Below are positions 1 to 6,363 of a DNA stretch of 8,727 bases, piece after piece (the first letter of the stretch is position 1; each line of letters begins with the position of its first letter). The stretch spans positions 1 through 8,727 of the forward strand of contig WFMU01000432.1 in the NCBI GenBank assembly GCA_015488935.1. The letters are read 5' to 3'. The notes beneath the pieces were generated by a model that had not been told where the DNA came from, ran no database searches, and was given only the letters and a program-made list of their open reading frames with translations. Position numbers and translations under genes: made by a program. This DNA comes from Flavobacteriaceae bacterium (GTDB taxonomy: Bacteria > Bacteroidota > Bacteroidia > Flavobacteriales > Flavobacteriaceae).

Positions 1-80
1 GAGCACAAGTAAATCACTTTGTAGAAATTATACCAAATGCAAGTGATATTTTTATTCAAGCAGTAAAAAATAACAGTTAA
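1..80 (+). CDS. ABC transporter ATP-binding protein, C-terminal end only (partial)
   Basis: Only the last 25 codons are present, read in the frame starting at base 3 and ending with TAA at 78-80. The visible peptide includes VNHFVEIIPNASDIFIQAV. This resembles the extreme C-terminus of NatA-type ABC ATPases of Bacteroidota, whose C-terminal extension typically ends in a motif like F-x-E-I-x-P-S-x-x-D-I-F-I. The stop codon overlaps the ATG of the ABC-2 permease that follows (TAATG), so the two are translationally coupled and very likely form one exporter, with this ATPase energising the permease. No nucleotide-binding motif lies inside the window. The family call therefore rests on the tail sequence and on the neighbour. 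Confidence 0.75.
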   Translation, partial: AQVNHFVEIIPNASDIFIQAVKNNS

Positions 81-1405
81 TGGACAAGTTAAAGTTAATT
101 ATAAAGAGAGAATTTAATGCAAAAGTTCGTAATAAATCATTTATTGTTATGACCTTACTTGCACCATTTTTAGTGGTAGGTATGGGCTTTTTGATTTTTT
201 ATTTAAGTAAAGCAAACGATAGTAATTTAAAAATAATTGCATACGTAGATGCATCTAAATTACTAACCCAACATGCCTTTAAAGATTCGGAAACAGTACA
301 TTATTTAGATTTAACTAAATTAGGTGCTGAAGCCGCAAAAAAAGAAGCAGAAGAAAAAGAATATTATGGATTATTAACCATACCAAAACAAGATAGTTTA
401 GAATTATTAGCAAAAGATATTCATTTTTATACGCAAAAATCACCAAACATGATATTGGTGGAAACCCTAGAAAAAAAAATAGAAGATAATTTGCGAACCA
501 AAAAATTACATCGATTAAAAATAGATGTGGCAAAAATTAAATCCGCAAGAATTAAAACGAATTTAAAACTATCTAATTTTACAGGCGAAAAAACTTCTAA
601 ACTAATCAATGGTTTAAAAATAGGATTTGGCTTCTTGGCAGGTTACCTTATTATGATGTTTATAATTATTTATGGTGCATCTGTAATGCGTAGTGTAATT
701 GAAGAAAAGACAAGTAGAATTATTGAAGTGATTATATCCTCTGTAAAACCATTCCAATTAATGATGGGAAAAATTATAGGAAACGCCTTGGCTGGATTAA
801 CACAATTTGCTATTTGGATTATTTTATTTTTTGTACTGAGTAGTATTGCTTCTTTGCTATTTGGTGTTAGCTTTAGTGAAATGCAAAGTGCAAAAGTGTC
901 GCCAGAGCAAATGGAAATGGCAAAAGAAATGGTTGCAGGAAATAAAATGCAAACATTAATAACCGAAATATTTAACTTACCACTATTACAAATGGGAGTT
1001 TTATTTGTATTTTACTTTTTAGGAGGATATTTACTATACAGTTCTATTTATGCAGCAATTGGTGCAGCAGTAGATAGCGAAACAGATACCCAACAATTTA
1101 TGATGCCTGTGATGATTCCATTAATGTTGGGAGTTTATGTTGGTTTTGCAACCGTAATTAACAATCCTAATGGTATGGTAGCAACTATATTCTCTATTAT
1201 ACCGCTTACATCGCCAATAGTAATGTTAATGCGAATACCATTTGGAGTTCCATTTTGGCAAATTGCTTTATCTTTGGCTCTACTAATTGCAACCTTTATA
1301 TTTATTGTATTTATGGCAGCAAAAATTTATAGAGTAGGTATATTAATGTATGGTAAAAAAGCTAGTTATAAAGAATTGTATAAATGGCTGCGATATAAAG
1401 GGTAG
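80..1405 (+). CDS. ABC-2 family exporter permease (NatB-like)
   Basis: This 441-residue inner-membrane protein is the membrane subunit of an ABC-2 exporter of the NatB/YhaP type (COG1668-like). The substrate cannot be read from sequence; NatAB of Bacillus exports Na+, but most relatives are uncharacterised. The layout is typical. There is a short cytoplasmic N-terminus ending in VRNKSFIVMTLLAP, then TM1 at about residues 21-42. A large hydrophilic extracytoplasmic domain (about 43-178) follows, then TM2 (180-202). Next comes the hallmark cytoplasmic amphipathic segment VIEEKTSRIIEVIISSVKP (206-224). About five further hydrophobic segments lie near 233-262, 301-329, 341-365, 368-386 and 392-415. 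The ATG at 80 overlaps the stop of the upstream ATPase gene, which fixes the start and implies coupled translation. No separate promoter is visible. The length is normal for the family and the frame is intact. Confidence 0.9.
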   Translation: MDKLKLIIKREFNAKVRNKSFIVMTLLAPFLVVGMGFLIFYLSKANDSNLKIIAYVDASKLLTQHAFKDSETVHYLDLTKLGAEAAKKEAEEKEYYGLLTIPKQDSLELLAKDIHFYTQKSPNMILVETLEKKIEDNLRTKKLHRLKIDVAKIKSARIKTNLKLSNFTGEKTSKLINGLKIGFGFLAGYLIMMFIIIYGASVMRSVIEEKTSRIIEVIISSVKPFQLMMGKIIGNALAGLTQFAIWIILFFVLSSIASLLFGVSFSEMQSAKVSPEQMEMAKEMVAGNKMQTLITEIFNLPLLQMGVLFVFYFLGGYLLYSSIYAAIGAAVDSETDTQQFMMPVMIPLMLGVYVGFATVINNPNGMVATIFSIIPLTSPIVMLMRIPFGVPFWQIALSLALLIATFIFIVFMAAKIYRVGILMYGKKASYKELYKWLRYKG

Positions 1406-1495
1406 ATGTTTGAAGTAAGAAGCAAGAAGTAAGAAGCAAGAACCAAGAAGTATGAGAAAAGAAGTAAGAGGTATGACTTGAGAAATAGGAGAGAG
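1405..1495 (+). repeat. Degenerate 7-bp tandem repeat, consensus GAAGTAA/GAAGCAA
   Basis: From the last base of the permease stop codon, the sequence can be cut into 13 consecutive heptads that all begin with GA. The best-conserved part is 1412-1439, where the 14-mer GAAGTAAGAAGCAA occurs twice in perfect tandem. The next units are GAACCAA, GAAGTAT, GAGAAAA, GAAGTAA, GAGGTAT, GACTTGA, GAAATAG and GAGAGAG; the first unit, GATGTTT (1405-1411), is a weak match. The array fills most of the gap between the permease and the response regulator. It is not coding, because stops occur in every frame. It is strongly purine-biased on the plus strand. The periodicity is directly visible; any function is unknown. 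Confidence 0.85.
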
Positions 1496-1523
1496 ATTTT
1501 AAAGAAACAGTATCACAGTACAC

Positions 1524-1530
1524 AAAGGAA
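1524..1530 (+). promoter_or_regulatory. Possible ribosome binding site of the response regulator gene
   Basis: AAAGGAA ends 6 nt before the ATG at 1537. It is the only start in the window with a recognisable AGGA-like sequence at sensible spacing. Bacteroidota often initiate without Shine-Dalgarno pairing, so its importance is uncertain, but it supports the chosen start. Confidence 0.4.
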
Positions 1531-1536
1531 AAAAAT

Positions 1537-2700
1537 ATGAGTAAAATATTAATAATAGAAGACGAAGCTGCAATCCGTAGAGTATTATCTAAAATTATTT
1601 CTGAAGAAAGTAAAGACTACGAAGTAGAAGATGCCGAAGATGGTTTAGATGGTCTTGAAAAAATTAAAAATACAGATTACGATTTGGTATTATGTGATAT
1701 TAAAATGCCAAAAATGGATGGTGTTGAAGTATTAGAAAAAACCCAAAAAATAAAACCAGAAATTCCATTTATTATGATTTCTGGACATGGAGATTTAGAT
1801 ACCGCAGTAGAAACCATGCGTATGGGAGCTTTTGATTATATTTCTAAACCGCCAGATTTAAACCGTTTGTTAAATGCAGTACGAAATGCTTTAGACAGAA
1901 AAGTATTGGTTGTAGAAAATAAACGATTGAAGAAAAAAGTAAATAAAAAGTATGAAATGATTGGAGAAAGTCCAGCCATTAAACATATTAAAGAAATTAT
2001 AGATAAAGTAGCACCAACAGATGCTAGAGTTTTAATAACAGGTGGTAATGGAACAGGAAAAGAACTCGTAGCTCACTGGTTACACGAAAAAAGTCCACGA
2101 TTTAAAGCGCCTATGGTTGAAGTAAACTGTGCAGCAATTCCAAGTGAATTGATTGAGAGTGAGTTGTTTGGACATGTAAAAGGTTCGTTTACAGGAGCAA
2201 ATAAAGATAGAGCAGGAAAGTTTGAAGCTGCAAATGGTGGAACTATATTTTTAGATGAAATTGGCGATATGAGCCTTTCTGCACAAGCAAAAGTATTACG
2301 TGCATTGCAAGAAAGTAGAATAAGTAGAGTAGGTTCTGATAAAGATATAAAAGTAGATGTACGAGTAGTTGCCGCAACAAATAAAAATCTTAAAAAAGAA
2401 ATTGCAGATGGAAAGTTTAGAGAAGATTTATACCATCGTTTGGCTGTAATATTAGTAAAAGTACCTGCTTTAAATGAGCGAAGAGAAGATATTCCTTTAT
2501 TGATTAAACACTTCGCAAAAAAAATAGCAGATGAGCAAGGTAATGCAGTAAAAAAATTCTCAGATAAGGCAGTAAAATTACTACAAGATTACGATTGGAC
2601 TGGTAACATTAGAGAACTTCGTAATGTAGTAGAACGATTAATTATTCTCGGAGAAGCAGAAGTATCGGAACAAGATGTAAAATTATTTGCAACAAAATAA
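1537..2700 (+). CDS. NtrC-family sigma-54 response regulator lacking a DNA-binding domain
   Basis: This 387-residue cytoplasmic two-component regulator would activate sigma-54 (RpoN) RNA polymerase by ATP hydrolysis. The receiver domain (about 1-120) has the acidic pair E8/D9, phospho-acceptor D54 (VLCDIKMPKMDG), S82 and K104. The AAA+ domain (about 140-372) follows. It has Walker A GGNGTGKE (169-176), the sigma-54 contact loop as GSFTGA (216-221) where GAFTGA is usual, Walker B GTIFLDE (235-241), sensor-I N282, arginine-finger candidates R295 and R301, and the sensor-II motif WTGNIREL (354-361). Only about 15 residues follow the AAA+ lid, so the Fis-type helix-turn-helix found in NtrC (about 470 residues) is absent. 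FlgR of Helicobacter and CtcC of Chlamydia are known regulators built this way. No histidine kinase lies next to it. The ATG has an AAAGGAA sequence 6 nt upstream. Co-transcription with the permease is possible, since I see no TAnnTTTG promoter in the gap. Confidence 0.92.
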   Translation: MSKILIIEDEAAIRRVLSKIISEESKDYEVEDAEDGLDGLEKIKNTDYDLVLCDIKMPKMDGVEVLEKTQKIKPEIPFIMISGHGDLDTAVETMRMGAFDYISKPPDLNRLLNAVRNALDRKVLVVENKRLKKKVNKKYEMIGESPAIKHIKEIIDKVAPTDARVLITGGNGTGKELVAHWLHEKSPRFKAPMVEVNCAAIPSELIESELFGHVKGSFTGANKDRAGKFEAANGGTIFLDEIGDMSLSAQAKVLRALQESRISRVGSDKDIKVDVRVVAATNKNLKKEIADGKFREDLYHRLAVILVKVPALNERREDIPLLIKHFAKKIADEQGNAVKKFSDKAVKLLQDYDWTGNIRELRNVVERLIILGEAEVSEQDVKLFATK

Positions 2701-2774
2701 AAACCAAGTTAGTATTTGCCTCTAAGTAGAACTCTAGCTAAATAAAGTTCCAACAAATATTTGAGTCTATAAAC

Positions 2775-2792
2775 AAACCAAACGGTTTTTTT
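2775..2792 (+). terminator. Weak intrinsic terminator candidate after the response regulator gene
   Basis: AAACC (2775-2779) can pair with GGTTT (2784-2788) around an AAAC loop, and the T run continues to 2792 (seven T in total). The stem is only 5 bp with two G-C pairs, so this is a marginal terminator. Its position about 75 bp after the stop codon is suitable. Confidence 0.3.
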
Positions 2793-2916
2793 AAAAGCTT
2801 GTTAGTTATTGGTTCCTTAGATTTTTCTTATACATACTTTATGTTATTTGATTGCGCTATTTATGCTATAATATGTACATTTACTTTACATTTCATTTAT
2901 CATAGAGCCTACTTCA

Positions 2917-2938
2917 AAGCTAAATGTATGTTTAGTTT
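2917..2938 (+). other. AT-rich hairpin in the intergenic region
   Basis: AAGCTAAA (2917-2924) can pair as RNA with TTTAGTTT (2931-2938) in an 8-bp stem that includes one G-U pair, around the 6-nt loop TGTATG. There is no T-run after it. A stem this AT-rich can arise by chance in such sequence, and no role is assigned. Confidence 0.2.
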
Positions 2939-3032
2939 ATAAGCGTCTGTGTTTAATGCATCAAAAAATACCAATGAGATACATCTTATGCTATTTCTAA
3001 AAAAAAACTACCATTAACAATAAATAAAAATA

Positions 3033-3066
3033 TTGTAAGTTTAGTGAATTCATTTCGATATATTTG
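3033..3066 (+). promoter_or_regulatory. Flavobacterial-type promoter of the ABC exporter gene
   Basis: TATATTTG (3059-3066) matches the Bacteroidota -7 consensus TAnnTTTG exactly. A TTG at 3033-3035 lies 23 bp upstream, at the long end of the spacing reported for the -33 element. It is the only exact plus-strand -7 match I found in the 2701-3090 region. Transcription would begin near 3071-3075, giving a leader of about 16-20 nt before the ATG at 3091. This supports that ATG over the in-frame TTG at 3064-3066, which lies inside the promoter element. Confidence 0.5.
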
Positions 3067-3090
3067 CTAACGCATTTTTTGCCTAATTTA

Positions 3091-4845
3091 ATGAAAGCTT
3101 TACAATACCTAAATAAATACTTCATAAAATACAAATACCGTTTGGTGTTTGGAATTATTATTACCATTTTTTCTAAAATATTGGCGGTACAAATTCCTTC
3201 ATTTATTAAAAATTCTTTAAATATTGTAGAAGATTATAATAGAGGTTTGGTTAGTGATTTAGATATGGTAAAATCTACTTTAGTCTATAACATTTTACTA
3301 ATTATTGGAGCTGCTTTGCTATCTGGTTTTTTTACTTTTTTAATGCGACAAACACTAATTGTAATGTCGCGATTGATAGAATTTGACTTAAAAAATGAGA
3401 TTTTTAAACAGTACGAAAATCTTTCGCTAAACTTTTACAAAAAAAATCGTACTGGTGATTTAATGAATCGTATTAGCGAAGATGTAGGTAAAGTACGTAT
3501 GTATTTTGGACCAGCAATTATGTACACCATTAATATGTTAATGCTTTTTGCGGTTGCTTTAACTAAAATGATTAGTATTGATGCTACACTAACATTATAC
3601 ACTTTGTTACCCTTACCAATCTTATCAATTTCTATTTATTTACTAAGTAAGGTTATTCATAAACGCAGTACATTGGTACAGCAATATTTATCTAAACTAA
3701 CCACATTAGCACAAGAAACTTTTTCTGGAGTGCACGTTATTAAAGCTTATGCGATAGAAAGTCAAACCATTACTAATTTTGAAGATTTAGCAACTACTAG
3801 TAAAGAAAAAAATATTTCTTTATACAAGGCACAAGCTTTATTTTTTCCATTAATGATTTTACTTATTGGGATTAGTAATATTTTGGTTATTTATATTGGA
3901 GGAATGCGCTATATTAATGGTCAAATTACCAATATTGGTATTATTGCGGAGTTTATTATTTATGTAAATATGCTTACTTGGCCAGTTGCTGTTGTTGGTT
4001 GGGTTACGTCAATCATACAACAAGCGGAAGCTTCTCAAAAACGAATTAATGAATTTTTAGAAGAAAAACCTGCTATTGAAAATACAGTATCTTCTCCAAC
4101 AGAAATTGCTGGTGATATTATTTTTGATAAGGTCTCATTTACTTACGAAGATACTAACATTACCGCACTTAAAGAAGTGAGTTTTACAGTTAAAAAGGGA
4201 AACACAATTGCCATTCTTGGTAAAACTGGTTCTGGAAAATCTACTATTGCAAATCTAATTGCAAGATTATACGATGCTACTAATGGCTCTATCTTAATTG
4301 ATAATATACCAATACAGCAATTAAATGTTTCTAGCTTACGGCAACAAATTGGATTTGTACCACAAGATGGTTTTCTATTTTCTGAAACAATTAAAGATAA
4401 TATTCGCTTTGGAAAATATGATGCTACGGATAAGGAAGTAGAAACTGCCGCCAAAAATGCATACATCCATCATAATATTATTAATTTTACCGAAGGCTAT
4501 AATACCATGGTTGGTGAACGTGGTGTTACACTTTCTGGAGGTCAAAAACAACGTATTTCTATTGCAAGAGCTATTATTGGTAAACCAAAAATTTTAATTT
4601 TTGACGATTGTTTGTCTGCGGTTGATACCGAAACTGAAGAAATAATTTTAAACAATTTAAAAGAAATCAGTAAAGGTGTTACTACGATAATTATTAGCCA
4701 TCGTGTGTCTTCTGTTAAAAATGCAGATCGTATTATTGTTTTAGATAAAGGAATACTTACACAACAAGGTACGCACCAAGAACTAAAAAATCAAAAAGGT
4801 TATTACCAAGATATTTATAATCAACAACTTACAGAAATGGATTAA
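3091..4845 (+). CDS. ABC exporter half-transporter (fused TMD-NBD, MsbA/MdlB-like)
   Basis: This 584-residue inner-membrane ABC exporter has a type-IV (ABC_membrane) transmembrane domain followed by an ATPase domain. It would work as a dimer; relatives export lipids, drugs or peptides, and the substrate here is unknown. Six TM helices are expected, near 15-36, 61-85, 143-163, 165-187, 250-275 and 282-305. The NBD (about 345-580) has Walker A GKTGSGKST (377-385), Q-loop Q425 (VPQDGFLF), signature LSGGQ (481-485), Walker B ILIFDD (501-506), D-loop SAVD (509-512) and H-loop H537. The residue after the Walker B Asp, normally catalytic Glu, is D506, as in the degenerate site of heterodimeric exporters such as TM287/288. 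I start at ATG 3091 (MKALQYLNKYF), typical of flavobacterial homologues; an in-frame TTG at 3064 would add nine residues but overlaps the promoter. It appears to be a single-gene unit, convergent with the rod operon. Confidence 0.9.
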   Translation: MKALQYLNKYFIKYKYRLVFGIIITIFSKILAVQIPSFIKNSLNIVEDYNRGLVSDLDMVKSTLVYNILLIIGAALLSGFFTFLMRQTLIVMSRLIEFDLKNEIFKQYENLSLNFYKKNRTGDLMNRISEDVGKVRMYFGPAIMYTINMLMLFAVALTKMISIDATLTLYTLLPLPILSISIYLLSKVIHKRSTLVQQYLSKLTTLAQETFSGVHVIKAYAIESQTITNFEDLATTSKEKNISLYKAQALFFPLMILLIGISNILVIYIGGMRYINGQITNIGIIAEFIIYVNMLTWPVAVVGWVTSIIQQAEASQKRINEFLEEKPAIENTVSSPTEIAGDIIFDKVSFTYEDTNITALKEVSFTVKKGNTIAILGKTGSGKSTIANLIARLYDATNGSILIDNIPIQQLNVSSLRQQIGFVPQDGFLFSETIKDNIRFGKYDATDKEVETAAKNAYIHHNIINFTEGYNTMVGERGVTLSGGQKQRISIARAIIGKPKILIFDDCLSAVDTETEEIILNNLKEISKGVTTIIISHRVSSVKNADRIIVLDKGILTQQGTHQELKNQKGYYQDIYNQQLTEMD

Positions 4846-4914
4846 TTTACTAATTCGGTTAATTTTTTTGCTGTGTTTATTGTCGAAAATAGGTGGGTTT
4901 TAATTATGAATTTT

Positions 4915-4932
4915 GCCCCGAAGCCTCGGGGT
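4915..4932 (+). terminator. GC-rich hairpin, probable terminator of the ABC exporter gene
   Basis: CCCCGA (4916-4921) pairs perfectly with TCGGGG (4926-4931) around an AGCC loop, and a G-U pair (4915/4932) extends the stem. It is the strongest G-C hairpin I found in this AT-rich window and lies 70 bp after the exporter stop, in a convergent intergenic region. The plus-strand flank TTGAGTTTT is only moderately T-rich, and the minus-strand flank has no T-run. Any terminator function is therefore more likely on the plus strand. It could instead be a dispersed palindromic element. Confidence 0.5.
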
Positions 4933-5042
4933 TGAGTTTTGAATGAAGAATTAATAAAAAATAACTAGTCAGGGAAGTTTATTTTTTTCAATTTCACTTG
5001 ATTATTTTGATTTGTTAAAATTAAAAATCTTACTAAGAACTT

Positions 5043-5089
5043 AACAATTACACAGTACTAAACAGTACCTAATCGATATAAAAATTGTT
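5043..5089. repeat. Nested inverted repeats at the 3' end of rodA
   Basis: The outer arms are AACAATT (5043-5049) and AATTGTT (5083-5089), a perfect 7-bp inverted repeat whose right arm touches the rodA stop codon. Inside lies GTACT-AAAC-AGTAC (5055-5068), a 5-bp inverted repeat. The same inner stretch also reads as a direct repeat of ACAGTAC (5052-5058 and 5062-5068). There is no adjacent T-run on the minus strand, so this is not a classical terminator. It could protect the 3' end of the rod operon transcript, or be chance. Confidence 0.35.
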
Positions 5090-6363
5090 TACCATTCGTT
5101 ACTTTTATTTGCGTCTAATCTAATAAAAATAAAAAGTAGTATGGTAAATGCCCATAACGAAGAGCCACCATAACTAAAAAAAGGAAGCGGAATTCCGATA
5201 GTTGGTATAATACCTATTACCATTCCTATATTAATGGTAAAATGGATAAAAAATATAGAGGCAATACTGTAACCATAGATTCTACTAAATTTGGATTTTT
5301 GTAATTCGGCAACGTTTATTATTCGAAGTATAAATGAAATAAATAATACGATAACAATTGTGCTTCCTAAAAATCCCCATTCTTCGCCTACGGTACTAAA
5401 AATATAATCGGTATGTTGTTCTGGGACAAAGTCTCCTTTTGTTTGTGTTCCTTCTAAATATCCTTTTCCAAAAAAGCCTCCCGAACCAATTGCAATTTCC
5501 GATTGTTTGGTATTGTACCCTTTTCCCTTGGTATCTTTTACTAAATTTAACGCTAGATTTATTCTATCGACATGTCTTTGTGGCAATAAATTTGTAAAGA
5601 TAAAATGTGTTGAGAATATAAAAATTGCTGTTGCAAGATAAAAACCGATGTAGTAAATCCAATATTTTCTTAAAAAATATTTTTTATAATTATATGCATA
5701 TATAATAAATGTTATAAATAAAAGTAAGGCTCCAATTTCTATATACATATAGCCATATTTAATAACTAATATGGTTGTAATTAATAAAAGTATTGCTAAA
5801 ATAATATAATATTTAGGTAGTCCTTCTCTATAAAACACAAAAAAGAAAGTGAGATATACTAATGCAGATCCAGGATCTGGCTGAAGTATAATTAATAAAG
5901 CTGGAATTATAAGTATTAAAATTGCCTTAAGTTGGTTTTTAACTATTCGCAAATCAAATTGTTTATCTCCGATTAGTTTTGCAATACCTAAAGATACTGC
6001 AATTTTGGCAAATTCTGTAGGTTGCAAACTAAAATTGCCAATACTATACCATGATGTAGCACCATTAATTTTTTTTCCAAAAATAAATAAACCAACTAAC
6101 GATAGCATGGATATTAAGTAAAAAATTCCTGCAAATTGTTTGTAGAATTCTGTATCAATAAATAAGATAATGATAATTAAGAAAAAACTAAATCCAATCC
6201 ATAGTAATTGTTTTCCATATTTCGCAGAAAAATCAAGAATTTCGTAATGTACTTCTGTTTTAGAAGCAGAATAAATATTTATCCATCCAATAAAAATCAA
6301 AAGGAGGTATAGTATGACTAATTTCCAGTCTATGCCAATAATATTACTATTCGAATTTCTCAA
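5089..6363 (-). CDS. rodA: RodA, SEDS peptidoglycan glycosyltransferase of the elongasome
   Basis: This 424-residue polytopic membrane protein polymerises lipid II into glycan strands together with PBP2 during side-wall growth. SEDS hallmarks are GWINIYSAS in TM1 (26-34), W105 with LQPTEFAKI (113-121), LQPDPGSALVYL (160-171), QSEIAIGSGGFFGKG (287-301), FVPEQHTDYIFSTVGEE (312-328) and IPLPFFSYGGSSL (391-403). D319 in HTDYIF matches the Asp required for activity in characterised RodA proteins. It is longer than E. coli RodA (370 residues); the extra hydrophobic stretch around 182-258 seems usual for Bacteroidota. The start is a TTG (6361-6363) that overlaps the end of mrdA by 17 nt. A TAA lies a few codons upstream in frame and the next in-frame Met is residue 86, so no ATG start is possible. 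There is no Shine-Dalgarno sequence, so translation is probably coupled to mrdA. It appears to be the last gene of the operon. Confidence 0.93.
   Translation of the reverse strand: MRNSNSNIIGIDWKLVILYLLLIFIGWINIYSASKTEVHYEILDFSAKYGKQLLWIGFSFFLIIIILFIDTEFYKQFAGIFYLISMLSLVGLFIFGKKINGATSWYSIGNFSLQPTEFAKIAVSLGIAKLIGDKQFDLRIVKNQLKAILILIIPALLIILQPDPGSALVYLTFFFVFYREGLPKYYIILAILLLITTILVIKYGYMYIEIGALLLFITFIIYAYNYKKYFLRKYWIYYIGFYLATAIFIFSTHFIFTNLLPQRHVDRINLALNLVKDTKGKGYNTKQSEIAIGSGGFFGKGYLEGTQTKGDFVPEQHTDYIFSTVGEEWGFLGSTIVIVLFISFILRIINVAELQKSKFSRIYGYSIASIFFIHFTINIGMVIGIIPTIGIPLPFFSYGGSSLWAFTILLFIFIRLDANKSNEW

Larger units (their letters stand above)
2701..3090. other. 390-bp gene-free region between response regulator and ABC exporter
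   Basis: No reading frame here looks like a protein, and I recognise no tRNA or structured RNA family. It holds a weak terminator candidate near its left end (2775-2792), an AT-rich hairpin (2917-2938) and a probable promoter at the right end (3033-3066). The rest is AT-rich sequence in which I see nothing specific. Confidence 0.7.

Noticed and set aside
315..609. Open frames on the minus strand within the permease gene
   Set aside because: They lie opposite a well-supported coding region, and their Phe/Leu-rich composition is the mirror of Lys/Glu-rich sense codons.
1405..1495. The heptad array as a CRISPR or other spaced-repeat array
   Set aside because: The units are 7 bp and contiguous, with no unique spacers and no cas genes nearby.
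2867..2872. TATAAT, identical to the E. coli -10 box
   Set aside because: Bacteroidota primary sigma factors use TAnnTTTG. The site is about 220 bp from the next gene and is expected by chance in AT-rich DNA.
3064..3066. In-frame TTG as the start of the ABC exporter
   Set aside because: It lies inside the TATATTTG promoter element, and the nine extra residues do not resemble family N-termini; ATG 3091 is better.
4143..4466. 107-codon open frame on the minus strand
   Set aside because: It is antisense to the conserved NBD of the exporter, and its translation has no recognisable protein character.
4852..4869. AATT-CGGTT-AATT followed by a run of seven T, right after the exporter stop
   Set aside because: The stem is only 4 bp of A-T pairs, too weak to call a terminator; the GC-rich hairpin at 4915-4932 is the better candidate.
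5021..5040. Possible minus-strand terminator for rodA (TCTTAGTAAGA followed by TTTTTAATTTT)
   Set aside because: The stem is about 3-5 bp with almost no loop, so it is not a convincing hairpin.
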